From Pseudomonas sp. SORT22 (GTDB lineage: Bacteria > Pseudomonadota > Gammaproteobacteria > Pseudomonadales > Pseudomonadaceae), in the NCBI RefSeq assembly GCF_018417635.1, contig NZ_CP071007.1:2480501-2544500 (forward strand): DNA of 64,000 bases. The letters are read 5' to 3'. Position 1 is the first letter of the stretch, and every line of letters starts with the position of its first letter. This document shows, piece by piece, positions 26,246-34,526 of this stretch. The translations under genes and the position numbers were made by a program. The notes below the pieces were generated by a model. That model was not told the origin of the DNA. It made no database searches and saw nothing but the letters and a program-made list of their open reading frames with translations.

Positions 26246-27102
26246 CAGCAATCGAGTCCGTAGTTCTTGAAAATGGTGCGGGCAACGGCCAGAAAAGGCT
26301 CGTTTGGTGCCAGGTGGCTTCTGGCATCTTCGAGCAATTGCCGGGCGTGATCCCTGAGATTTTGCTTGAGCGCCGGATGGGTAGCCTGGCGCATCATTTC
26401 AATGGCTTTGAGCGCTCGTTCCAGCGCCGCCTTGACGCGCTTTTCCTTGAGCTGGCGCTGTTCGACGAGGTCGCGACGCAATAAACCGTACACTTCAATG
26501 GAGACTTGCCCCTTCGGGCTGGGCACCAGGTTGGCAGCTATCTGGATTGTCCTGGGGCGGACCAGGCCCTTGGCAAGAAACTCCAGGTGCTGCTCGGGGT
26601 CGTCCACGCAAGGATTGAGCAGCAACTCAATTTCATTTTTTTGCGCGGCGTGGTCGCGCCAGCGCAGCGTTTCATTGACCACAGGGAACAGATTGGCTTT
26701 GCCGGACATGCCGGTGCTGTCATCGGCAAAGGTCTTGCCGCGTTTGCGGTTGCAATCGATACACGACGGTAGCAGGTTGTCCCAGTCGGCAGCGAGCCAG
26801 TAATAGCCGGGTTTGCTCATTTTGCCATTGATCACCACAGCGCCTTTGGGGCGAAAGTGCTCGATGTCTTCCGGGCCACCGGCGGCGTAATTGAATTCGC
26901 AGTAGGCACATTTCTTGTGGAACAGCACGCGCAGGGCCTCGACGATTTCCGGGTCTTTGTACACGCTGAACTCAAAGGGCGGAGGCGGGGTTGCAGGCGT
27001 GGCATTGACGATATGCGCGATCGCGCGCCGGGTCTCGTCCTGGCCGGCAGACTGCGCCCCATCGAGCACGGCCGGAGCGGCGCTGCGTTGTACCTTGATC
27101 AT
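26245..27102 (-). CDS. HNH endonuclease, PtuB/TIGR02646-like, partner of the HNH-ATPase
   Basis: The protein has 285 residues. The HNH zinc-finger nuclease domain spans about 60-125: C65-A-Y-C68, E81-H82-F-R-P-K, then YYWLAADWDNLLPSC and C114-I-D-C117-N-R-K-R-G. All zinc cysteines and the catalytic His82 are present, so an active nuclease is expected. The remaining C-terminal 150 residues are helical with charged runs. The gene overlaps the upstream ATPase gene by four bases (ATGA), showing translational coupling. The pairing resembles Septu (PtuA ATPase and PtuB HNH), where PtuB cleaves DNA under ATPase control. Function inferred. Confidence 0.85.
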   Translation of the reverse strand: MIKVQRSAAPAVLDGAQSAGQDETRRAIAHIVNATPATPPPPFEFSVYKDPEIVEALRVLFHKKCAYCEFNYAAGGPEDIEHFRPKGAVVINGKMSKPGYYWLAADWDNLLPSCIDCNRKRGKTFADDSTGMSGKANLFPVVNETLRWRDHAAQKNEIELLLNPCVDDPEQHLEFLAKGLVRPRTIQIAANLVPSPKGQVSIEVYGLLRRDLVEQRQLKEKRVKAALERALKAIEMMRQATHPALKQNLRDHARQLLEDARSHLAPNEPFLAVARTIFKNYGLDC

Positions 27103-29318
27103 GATTCAGGCCCTTTCCCGTCGTGCGCCACAGGCTGGGCCGGTTCAAGCTGGATTTCCTCCCACAGGCTCTTGAGTTCGATGAGCGCATCATGCTCATC
27201 CTCCGCCGGCAGCTCGCGGGCACTGGTCATGCGCTCGGCCAGGAACTTGTCGGCCGCTTCAAAAACCATGTGCTCCCGAGGCGTCAGGCCCATCTTGTTG
27301 TTGCCCCGCAACTGCTCGCTGATGGTCTGCAGGCGATCCTGCTGGCCAGGGCTGCGTTGCTCCATGGCCAGCAGGCGGTAGTACTCCTCGAACAGGCGAT
27401 CGATCTCCACGTCCTCGGTCGAATGCAGGCCGAAGTATTCTGACGCCAGCAGTTGATCGACGCGCATGAAGCGTGGGGAGGGCAGTTCAGTGTTCTTGGT
27501 GGTCATGGCCGTGACCGGGCCATCGAGAATGCGGGTCAGTACGGCGATTTCACTGCTGTCCAGCCCCCTGAGGGTGAGGGGTTCATGGCTGGTGGCAATG
27601 AACTGTACCCGCGGAAACACTTCGCGCAGGCGCTGCACGATACGCATTCGCCAGCGCGGATGCAGATGGGCGTCGACTTCGTCGATCAGCACAATGCCTT
27701 CCGCCGAGGACATATCCTGCCAGCCCAGGCGCATGATGCTCATGATATCCATGGCCAATGCCAGCACGGCCTGGTAGCCACTGCTGACGGCTGTCAGGGT
27801 ATCTTGCCCGGAGGGGCTCTTGACGATGATCTGATGATTGCGCCGAACCAGTTGGACGCCGTCGGCGCTGGGCAGCAACGAGGTCAGAGAGCGGGCGAAG
27901 CGATTGAATTCTGCCGAACTTGCGGTGTTCAGCCAGGGGACTCCGTTGTCGAGGAAGCGTGTCGGGTCGAACAGGTTTTCCACTTTGCTTCTGGCCGCAG
28001 CTGACGGGTCGGCTGGCTGCGGTTTACCCATTAAACGAGTCGCGCCATAAGCCAGTACCATGACTTTCGGCTCCGCTGGCTTGATGCTGATTTTGTTGCC
28101 GCGCCGGGTCAGGGTCATGACGATAGGTTCCGACATGCCAGACAGCTCGACGCTGACTTCGCCGCGGGCTGCGCCTTTTTGCAGCAGGTCGGTGGCCTGC
28201 ACGCCCAACCGTTCAACGCCACTCTGGCCAATCAGCGCGCACGCCAGTGCCTGGAGCAAGGTGCTCTTGCCCGTGCCGTTCTCACCGAGCAGCATGTACC
28301 AGGAGCCGATCTTGCCATCGCTGAACGAGGGTTCGAGTTGAAGGTGGTCAACCGCGCGGATATGCCTGAATTCCATGCGCTCAATGTACTGAGACATCCG
28401 ATACAGTTGTTCGGGCGGCTGCGATTGCTCGATCGAGAATGACTCAAGCGCCTTGGTTCGTTGTGTCAGGTCTCTGGACGCATCGCGCAGCGCCTTGCTG
28501 TTACTCGCGCTGCTCGAGGCACCCAGCGCGGTGTTGAAATTGAGGAAATCCGTCATGCGCTTGTGGCTACTGGGGAACTGCGCGACCACTTGTTCCGCCC
28601 AGGCCCGGACAAACTGGCGGCGCATGGCGCAGAACGGGCTCTGCGGCCTGACCATTTGCGCCAGGTATTCCAGGCTCTTTGTGTCGGGGCGCTTGTTTTT
28701 CATCAGCGCTTGCAGATGTTCGAGATTGCGCAGGTCATCCGACCGGGCCTTGATCAGGTTGCTGCGGTTCAGGCCCAGCACATCGATGGTGGCCTGGCCG
28801 CGTTCGGTTGCGCTGGTGATCTTGCCGTCGCTGAGAAACAGGAATACTCCATCAAGATCATCTTCAGCGGGATCGAGCAGCAGGTTTTTTTCCTGGCGCA
28901 GGGCTTCCCCGGTGGTCCCCATTTTGGCCCGTGGCCCTTGCACCGGAAAGCGCGGCCCCTTGAGTGCATTGCATTCGGCGCAGCTGGGCAGGTAGTTGCT
29001 CCATTCGAACGTCAACCACCAATAGTGGTCATCGGAGACGCCACCGCTGAAGTCGGTGCTGCCGTAGCGCGGTCTGAACAGTTCGATTTCCGGGCGGCTG
29101 ACCAACTGCTCGCAATAGGCACACTTATTGACCTGGCGTTCACTCCAGAGCAGACGAATATCCGGGTGCAAGCGTGCGGCGATGCGTTGGAAGCCAAAAC
29201 GCGCCTGGGCACGTTTCGCCGCAGGCTGGCGATAGAACGCCTCGGCTTCACTGCGTAGCCGGGTAAACGCCGCGGAGGAAAACACCTCTGGGATTGGCCC
29301 GCGTTCGATCCTGATCAT
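27099..29318 (-). CDS. Fusion of a degenerate HNH domain and an SMC/ABC-type AAA ATPase
   Basis: The protein has 739 residues. Residues 60-125 hold an HNH-like zinc domain (C66-A-Y-C69, then IEL80FRPR, HYWWLTFEWSNYLPSC, C113-A-E-C116-N), but the expected catalytic His is Leu80. From residue 310 an ABC/AAA_21-type ATPase follows. Walker A is GENGTGKST (345-353), a signature-like VSSGYQ is at 511-516, Walker B is IVLIDE (542-547) with DAHLHP after it, and the H-loop is ATSHEP (575-580). The C-terminal 130 residues are helical. ATG at 29318 follows GGAG. No TOPRIM domain of the OLD family is visible. It is translationally coupled to the intact HNH gene. Confidence 0.88.
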   Translation of the reverse strand: MIRIERGPIPEVFSSAAFTRLRSEAEAFYRQPAAKRAQARFGFQRIAARLHPDIRLLWSERQVNKCAYCEQLVSRPEIELFRPRYGSTDFSGGVSDDHYWWLTFEWSNYLPSCAECNALKGPRFPVQGPRAKMGTTGEALRQEKNLLLDPAEDDLDGVFLFLSDGKITSATERGQATIDVLGLNRSNLIKARSDDLRNLEHLQALMKNKRPDTKSLEYLAQMVRPQSPFCAMRRQFVRAWAEQVVAQFPSSHKRMTDFLNFNTALGASSSASNSKALRDASRDLTQRTKALESFSIEQSQPPEQLYRMSQYIERMEFRHIRAVDHLQLEPSFSDGKIGSWYMLLGENGTGKSTLLQALACALIGQSGVERLGVQATDLLQKGAARGEVSVELSGMSEPIVMTLTRRGNKISIKPAEPKVMVLAYGATRLMGKPQPADPSAAARSKVENLFDPTRFLDNGVPWLNTASSAEFNRFARSLTSLLPSADGVQLVRRNHQIIVKSPSGQDTLTAVSSGYQAVLALAMDIMSIMRLGWQDMSSAEGIVLIDEVDAHLHPRWRMRIVQRLREVFPRVQFIATSHEPLTLRGLDSSEIAVLTRILDGPVTAMTTKNTELPSPRFMRVDQLLASEYFGLHSTEDVEIDRLFEEYYRLLAMEQRSPGQQDRLQTISEQLRGNNKMGLTPREHMVFEAADKFLAERMTSARELPAEDEHDALIELKSLWEEIQLEPAQPVAHDGKGPES

Positions 29319-29448
29319 CGGGTTAGACTCCAGTGAAGAGGGAGTTGCGACTGCGCGTGATGTGCTGACTATAGCTGTTGCAACGCAGCTGATGGCGATA
29401 AAGCATCATTGACCTATAGTCAAAGCGTCAGCACAGGAGGCTCTGCAC
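29319..29448. promoter_or_regulatory. Divergent promoter region of the HNH/ATPase operon and the DUF2235 gene
   Basis: This 130-bp, AT-richer gap lies between the two start codons and must hold both promoters. AGGAGG precedes the DUF2235 ATG and GGAG precedes the ATPase ATG. I see no long palindrome. Confidence 0.4.
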
Positions 29449-30552
29449 ATGGCGCGGCAACTGGTGATATGCCTGGACGGCACCAACAACCGTTTCAGTC
29501 AGCAACCGACGCATATACTGCGCCTTGTGCGGGCACTCAATCCTGACCCGCAGCAAGTCCTGTCTTACTATGATCAGGGCGTCGGTACCTTCGGCCTCAA
29601 GGAAACCCTGTTCGAATGGCAGAAACTGCCGGCGCGGATCTTTGGCCTGGCCTTCGGCTGGGGGCTCAAGCGCAATGTTGAAGGGGCGTATCGTTTTCTT
29701 GCCGAGCAGTATCAGCCGGGCGACCAGGTGTTTGTTTTCGGCTTCTCGCGCGGCGCTTACGCGGCCAGGGTGCTCGCCGCCCTGGTGCATGGGCTGGGGT
29801 TGGTGCCGGCCCATCAGACTCATCTTTTCGATTATGCCTGGTCCATGCTGCTGGCCCGAGACCAGGACAAGACCCCTGATTTTGCTCTACAGCGCCAGTT
29901 CAAGGAGACGTTTGGCCGCGACCTGGAGATCAGCTTTCTTGGCCTGTTCGACACGGTGAAATCCCTGGGCTGGATCTATGACCCGGTCAGTATTCCCTTT
30001 ACCGCCAGCAACCCAAGTGTGGCGAAGGTGCGTCATGCCGTGTCGCTTGATGAGCGTCGTTGCTTCTTTCGCCAGCACTTGTGGCGGGCCAAGCCGACAG
30101 ATCCGACCGATGTCAAAGAGGTGTTTTTTCGCGGCGTGCACTGTGATGTCGGTGGCGGTTATGCGGTTGCCGAGTCGCAGTTGGCCCTGGTGGCCCTGCG
30201 CTGGATGTTCGCCCAGGCCGGTGCCGCAGGTTTGGCCCTGGACGCCCAGGCCTGCCAGGCACAATTGAACCCGTTGGCCGGCGTAGCCCCGGACCCTCTG
30301 GCGCAATCCCATGACTCGATGAACCGTGCCTGGCGAATTGCCGAATGGGTCCCGCGGCTGGTGTGGAGCAAGGGCAGGCGCAAACTGGTCATTGGCGCCA
30401 TGCCGCCGTTACGCCAGCCTTACCCGCGGGTATTGCCCAACGCATTGCTGGTGCATGAATCGGTTGATGCACGAATCAAGGCAGGCGGTTATGCGTCGGC
30501 AAGCATCGTCAACGGTGTGACGCAAGTGACCTATGTCGCCGATCTGCCTTGA
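29449..30552 (+). CDS. DUF2235 (Tle1-like alpha/beta hydrolase) protein
   Basis: This 367-residue protein starts MARQLVICLDGTNN, the DUF2235 hallmark. It carries FVFGFSRGAYAARVLA (GxSxG, nucleophile Ser100), FLGLFDTVKSLG (probable catalytic Asp) and FFRGVHCDVGGGYA (probable catalytic His). The family includes type VI secretion phospholipase effectors (Tle1), but also stand-alone proteins. No immunity gene, VgrG or PAAR gene is adjacent. AGGAGG precedes the ATG. It is divergent from the HNH/ATPase operon and, with it, lies between core genes, so it may be part of the same insert. Confidence 0.85.
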   Translation: MARQLVICLDGTNNRFSQQPTHILRLVRALNPDPQQVLSYYDQGVGTFGLKETLFEWQKLPARIFGLAFGWGLKRNVEGAYRFLAEQYQPGDQVFVFGFSRGAYAARVLAALVHGLGLVPAHQTHLFDYAWSMLLARDQDKTPDFALQRQFKETFGRDLEISFLGLFDTVKSLGWIYDPVSIPFTASNPSVAKVRHAVSLDERRCFFRQHLWRAKPTDPTDVKEVFFRGVHCDVGGGYAVAESQLALVALRWMFAQAGAAGLALDAQACQAQLNPLAGVAPDPLAQSHDSMNRAWRIAEWVPRLVWSKGRRKLVIGAMPPLRQPYPRVLPNALLVHESVDARIKAGGYASASIVNGVTQVTYVADLP

Positions 30553-30565
30553 GTGAGTCGGCAGT

Positions 30566-31459
30566 TCATAGCAGGTTGCCGGCGTTGCACTCCTGCAGCA
30601 CCTCCAGCAGCGCCTGCGCCGCTGCCGAAAGCTTGTGGTCGGCCAGCAGGGTCACGCCAATACGCCGTTCTATACTCGGTTCTATCAGCGGCACGCAACG
30701 CGCACCCAGCTCCTGCATCTGGCCGATGCACAGCGCCGGCACGGCACTGACGCCCAGGCCGTTGGCAACCATGCGGCCGATGGTCGACAGCTGATGGCTT
30801 TCAAAGGCTACCGCCAGCTTGCCGTGTTCGGCGGCCAGGTGTTGCTCCAGCAGCAGGCGCACCGCCGAAGGGCGTTGCAGGGCAATGAAGTCTTCGCCCA
30901 GCAGTTCACGCCAGCTTACCTTTGGCTGTTGCGCCAGCGGCGAGTCGGCTGGCACCACGGCGACGAAGCGGTCCAGGTACAGCGGCGTGAAGCGCAGCGG
31001 CTCGCTGGCTTCGGGTTCGAAGCCGATGCCCAGTTCGACGCGGCGGTGGCGCACCAGTTCCAGCACTTGTTCGTTGATGACGTCGTGCACCGTGACGTTG
31101 ACCCTCGGGTAGCGCTGGCGGAACACCTTCAGCGCCGCCGGTAGCAAGTTGCCGGCAAAGGCCGGCATGGCGGCGATCGACACCCGCCCAAGCTGCAGGG
31201 TAAAGCGCTGGCGCAGCAATTCTTCAGTGTTGTCCCAGTCGGCCAGCAATTGCCGGGCCAGCGGTAGCAGCACTTCGCCCTCCGGCGTCAGGCTGACGCT
31301 GCGGGTGGTGCGGCTGAGCAGGGCGCCGCCGAGGTTGTCCTCCAGGGCCTTGATGGTCAGGCTCAGGGCAGGCTGCGACAGGTGCAGGTGTTCGCCAGCC
31401 TGGGCAAAGCTCTGGTATTTGGCGACGGTGACGAAGGCGCGCAGCTGTTTGACGTTCAT
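30566..31459 (-). CDS. LysR-type transcriptional regulator
   Basis: This 297-residue regulator has the N-terminal HTH (FVTVAKYQSFAQAGEHLHLSQPALSLTIKALE). The periplasmic-binding-protein-like effector domain ends VGLGVSAVP-type (here ANGLGVSAVPAL). It is divergent from the CoA-transferase operon with a 137-bp gap that is AT-rich just upstream of its start, so it very likely regulates short-chain ketoacid use. ATG at 31459. Inducer unknown. Confidence 0.9.
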   Translation of the reverse strand: MNVKQLRAFVTVAKYQSFAQAGEHLHLSQPALSLTIKALEDNLGGALLSRTTRSVSLTPEGEVLLPLARQLLADWDNTEELLRQRFTLQLGRVSIAAMPAFAGNLLPAALKVFRQRYPRVNVTVHDVINEQVLELVRHRRVELGIGFEPEASEPLRFTPLYLDRFVAVVPADSPLAQQPKVSWRELLGEDFIALQRPSAVRLLLEQHLAAEHGKLAVAFESHQLSTIGRMVANGLGVSAVPALCIGQMQELGARCVPLIEPSIERRIGVTLLADHKLSAAAQALLEVLQECNAGNLL

Positions 31460-31596
31460 CGGGCTAGGCTATTCTTTTGAAAAGTTAATCAATCGATCAT
31501 AAAAACAAAATTAACAAATAAGTGCTCAGGGGTGAAGATGGTTCAAACGCTCGCCGACACCCCTGTCGGATCAACAACTACAAAAGGCGGATCAGC

Positions 31597-32295
31597 ATGG
31601 CCGGACTGGACAAGCGCGTAGCAACCTATGAACAGGCCCTTGAAGGCCTGACCGACAACATGACGGTACTGGCCGGTGGTTTCGGCCTGTGCGGCATCCC
31701 GGAAAACCTCATTGCCGAAATCAAGCGCCGTGGCGTCAAGGGCCTGACCGTGGTTTCCAACAACTGCGGCGTCGACGGCTTTGGCCTGGGCGTGCTGCTT
31801 GAAGAGCACCAGATCCGCAAGATGGTTGCCTCCTACGTGGGCGAAAACGCCGAGTTCGAGCGCCAGCTGCTCAGCGGCGAACTTGAAGTGGAACTCACCC
31901 CGCAAGGCACCCTGGCCGAGAAAATGCGCGCTGGCGGCGCCGGCATCCCGGCCTTCTTCACCGCCACCGGCTACGGCACCCCGGTCGCCGAAGGCAAAGA
32001 GGTGCGCGAATTCAACGGCCGCAAGTACATCCTTGAAGAGTCCATCACCGGCGACTTCGCCATCGTCAAGGGCTGGAAGGCCGACCACTACGGCAACGTT
32101 GTGTACCGCAACACCGCGCAGAACTTCAACCCGCTGGCCGCCACCGCCGGCAAGATCACCGTGGTCGAGGTCGAAGAGATCGTCGAGCCGGGCGTGCTGC
32201 TGCCGAGCGAAATCCATACCCCGGGCATCTATGTCGACCGGGTCATCGTCGGCACCTTCGAGAAGCGTATCGAAAAACGCACCGTCAAAGCCTGA
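31597..32295 (+). CDS. atoD: 3-oxoacid/acetoacetate CoA-transferase subunit A
   Basis: This 232-residue protein starts [18 protein letters not shown] at 31597. It has the family I CoA-transferase alpha features: [18 protein letters not shown] and [17 protein letters not shown] near the N-terminus, then [17 protein letters not shown] and [16 protein letters not shown]. It forms a heteromer with the next gene product and moves CoA between acyl-CoA (acetyl- or succinyl-) and acetoacetate. The frame is open 25 codons further upstream without an RBS; AAAAGGCGG precedes the chosen ATG. The symbol follows E. coli; scoA would also fit. Confidence 0.9.
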   Translation: MAGLDKRVATYEQALEGLTDNMTVLAGGFGLCGIPENLIAEIKRRGVKGLTVVSNNCGVDGFGLGVLLEEHQIRKMVASYVGENAEFERQLLSGELEVELTPQGTLAEKMRAGGAGIPAFFTATGYGTPVAEGKEVREFNGRKYILEESITGDFAIVKGWKADHYGNVVYRNTAQNFNPLAATAGKITVVEVEEIVEPGVLLPSEIHTPGIYVDRVIVGTFEKRIEKRTVKA

Positions 32296-32327
32296 CCCGA
32301 CCCCAGAACAATAAAGAGATCCTGACC

Positions 32328-32984
32328 ATGGCACTTACCCGCGAACAAATGGCCCAACGTGTAGCCCGTGAACTCAAGGATGGCTACTACGTCAACCTCG
32401 GCATTGGCATCCCGACCCTGGTGGCCAACTACGTCCCGGCCGATATGGACGTAATGCTGCAATCGGAAAACGGCCTGCTGGGCATGGGTGAATTCCCCAC
32501 CGAAGCGCAGCTGGACGCCGACATGATCAACGCCGGCAAGCAGACCGTCACCGCCCGCACCGGCGCCTCGATCTTCAACTCGGCCGAATCCTTCGCCATG
32601 ATCCGCGGCGGTCACGTCGACCTCACCGTACTCGGCGCCTTTGAAGTGGACGTGCAAGGCAACATCGCCTCGTGGATGATCCCCGGCAAGCTGGTCAAGG
32701 GCATGGGCGGGGCGATGGACCTGGTGGCCGGTGCCGACAACATCATCGTCACCATGACCCACGCCTCGAAGGACGGCGAGTCCAAGCTGCTGCCGCGTTG
32801 CAGCCTGCCGCTGACCGGCGCCGGCTGCATCCGCAAGGTGCTCACCGACCTGGCATACCTTGAGATCGAGAACGGCGCCTTCATCCTGCGCGAGACTGCG
32901 CCGGGGGTGACGGTTGAAGAGATCATCGAAAAGACCGCGGGCAAGCTGATTGTGGCGGATGATGTTAAAGAAATGACCTTCTGA
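32328..32984 (+). CDS. atoA: 3-oxoacid/acetoacetate CoA-transferase subunit B
   Basis: This 218-residue protein starts MALTREQMAQRVARELKDG. It carries LQSENGLLGMG, in which Glu forms the covalent thioester with CoA in family I transferases. GTGASIFNSAESFAMIRGGH-like and GNIASWMIPGKLVKGMGGAM words follow. It is the catalytic beta subunit paired with the upstream alpha subunit (32-bp gap). The C-terminus, AGKLIVADDVKEM, is also typical. A strong REP palindrome follows. Confidence 0.92.
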   Translation: MALTREQMAQRVARELKDGYYVNLGIGIPTLVANYVPADMDVMLQSENGLLGMGEFPTEAQLDADMINAGKQTVTARTGASIFNSAESFAMIRGGHVDLTVLGAFEVDVQGNIASWMIPGKLVKGMGGAMDLVAGADNIIVTMTHASKDGESKLLPRCSLPLTGAGCIRKVLTDLAYLEIENGAFILRETAPGVTVEEIIEKTAGKLIVADDVKEMTF

Positions 32985-32996
32985 GTCGTACTTTCG

Positions 32997-33057
32997 GGCC
33001 CCATCGCGGGTCAAGCCCGCTCCCACTGTTGGAGCGGGCTTGACCCGCGATGGGGCC
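32997..33057. repeat. REP palindrome between atoA and atoE
   Basis: Perfect 27-bp inverted arms (32997-33023 and 33031-33057) around a 7-base loop. The core is ATCGCGGGTCAAGCCCGCTC. It lies inside the transcript of the CoA-transferase/transporter set and may stop or stabilise mRNA. Confidence 0.9.
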
Positions 33058-33095
33058 TTGTGCTGTTCCAATAAAACCAATAAAAGGAAAATCCC

Positions 33096-34526
33096 GTGGC
33101 CGCTGATATCCAAGACAGCCGCTCCGCCCGTTTTGCCCTGCGTTGCTCGAACTGGGCCGAACGCTGGTTCCCCGACTCCTGGGTGTTCGCCGCCCTGGCC
33201 GTGGTGCTGGTGTCGGTCGCTGCCCTCGCCATGGGCGGCAAGCCCACCGATACCGCCAAGGCCTTCGGTGACGGTTTCTGGAGCCTGATCCCGTTCACCA
33301 TGCAGATGGCTTTCGTGGTCATCGGCGGTTACGTGGTGGCCAGCTCGCCACCTGCGGTCAAGCTGATCGACCGCCTGGCGCGCCTCCCCAACAACGGTCG
33401 TTCGGCGGTGTGCTGGGTGGCGTTGATCTCGATGGTCGCCTCGTTGCTCAACTGGGGCCTGTCGCTGGTGTTCGGCGGTTTGCTGGTGCGCGCCCTGGCC
33501 CGGCGCACCGACCTTAAAATGGACTACCGCGCCGCCGGTGCCGCCGCCTACCTGGGCCTGGGTGCGGTGTGGGCCCTGGGCCTGTCGTCTTCGGCCGCGC
33601 AACTGCAGGCCAACCCGGCCAGCCTGCCGCCGTCGATCCTGGCGATCACCGGGGTGATCCCGTTCACCGAGACCATCTTCCTCTGGCAGTCGGGGGTGAT
33701 GCTCGCCGCGCTGGTGGTGGTTTCGCTGGTCGTGGCCTATGCCACTGCGCCGGGCCCCAACAGCGCCCGCAGCGCCGAAGCCTGCGGCGTCGACCCAAGC
33801 TTCTCGGCACCGCCAACACCGCAGCGCACCCGCCCGGGCGAGTGGCTGGAGTACAGCCCGATCCTGATCCTGCTGCTGGTGGCGCTGGCCGCTGGCTGGC
33901 TGTACAACGAGTTTTCGACCAAACCTGCGATCACCGCGATTTCCGGGCTGAACACCTACAACCTGCTGTTCATCATGGCCGGTGCCTTGCTGCACTGGCG
34001 CCCGCGCAGCTTCCTCGATGCCGTGGCCCGTGCGGTACCGACCACCACCGGGGTGCTGATCCAGTTCCCGCTGTACGGCTCGATCGCGGCGATCCTGACC
34101 CAGGTCCAGGGCGCCGATGCGCAGAGCCTGGCGCACCACATCTCGACCTTCTTCGTACAGATCGCCACCCACGACACCTATGCCTTGCTGATGGGCGTGT
34201 ACTCGGCGGTGCTGGGCTTCTTCATCCCTTCGGGCGGCGGCAAGTGGATCATCGAAGCGCCGTACGTGATGCTGGTGGCCAACGATCTGCAGTACCACCT
34301 GGGCTGGGCGGTGCAGATCTACAACGCCGCCGAGGCGCTGCCGAACCTGATCAACCCGTTCTACATGCTGCCACTGCTGGGTGTGCTGGGCCTGAAGGCG
34401 CGCGACCTGATCGGCTTCTCGTTCGTGCAGTTGCTGGTGCACGTGCCGCTGGTGCTGTTCCTGCTGTGGATCCTTGGCACCACCTTGCAGTACACGCCGC
34501 CGGTGATGCCGACCCCGGCGGGTTGA
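33096..34526 (+). CDS. atoE: Short-chain fatty acid transporter AtoE
   Basis: This 476-residue protein has about eleven to twelve hydrophobic segments. AtoE-family words seen include NWAERWFPDSWVFAALAVV, FWSLIPFTMQMAFVVIGGYV, MDYRAAGAAAYLGLG and FFIPSGGGKWIIEAPYV. It should import acetoacetate, butyrate or similar acids for the adjacent CoA transferase. The start is GTG at 33096 with AAAGGAAA upstream. It closes the locus; the CMD gene converges one base later. Confidence 0.92.
   Translation: MAADIQDSRSARFALRCSNWAERWFPDSWVFAALAVVLVSVAALAMGGKPTDTAKAFGDGFWSLIPFTMQMAFVVIGGYVVASSPPAVKLIDRLARLPNNGRSAVCWVALISMVASLLNWGLSLVFGGLLVRALARRTDLKMDYRAAGAAAYLGLGAVWALGLSSSAAQLQANPASLPPSILAITGVIPFTETIFLWQSGVMLAALVVVSLVVAYATAPGPNSARSAEACGVDPSFSAPPTPQRTRPGEWLEYSPILILLLVALAAGWLYNEFSTKPAITAISGLNTYNLLFIMAGALLHWRPRSFLDAVARAVPTTTGVLIQFPLYGSIAAILTQVQGADAQSLAHHISTFFVQIATHDTYALLMGVYSAVLGFFIPSGGGKWIIEAPYVMLVANDLQYHLGWAVQIYNAAEALPNLINPFYMLPLLGVLGLKARDLIGFSFVQLLVHVPLVLFLLWILGTTLQYTPPVMPTPAG

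Noticed and set aside
26245..29318. OLD-family nuclease (ATPase plus TOPRIM) or retron-associated Septu
   Set aside because: No TOPRIM motif is visible in the ATPase C-terminus and no reverse transcriptase or ncRNA-like structure is nearby.
29449..30552. T6SS effector module
   Set aside because: No VgrG, PAAR, chaperone or immunity gene is adjacent, so only the DUF2235 family name is kept.
32229..34442. Long frame antisense to the CoA-transferase/AtoE genes
   Set aside because: It crosses three true genes and a REP palindrome and lacks any domain.
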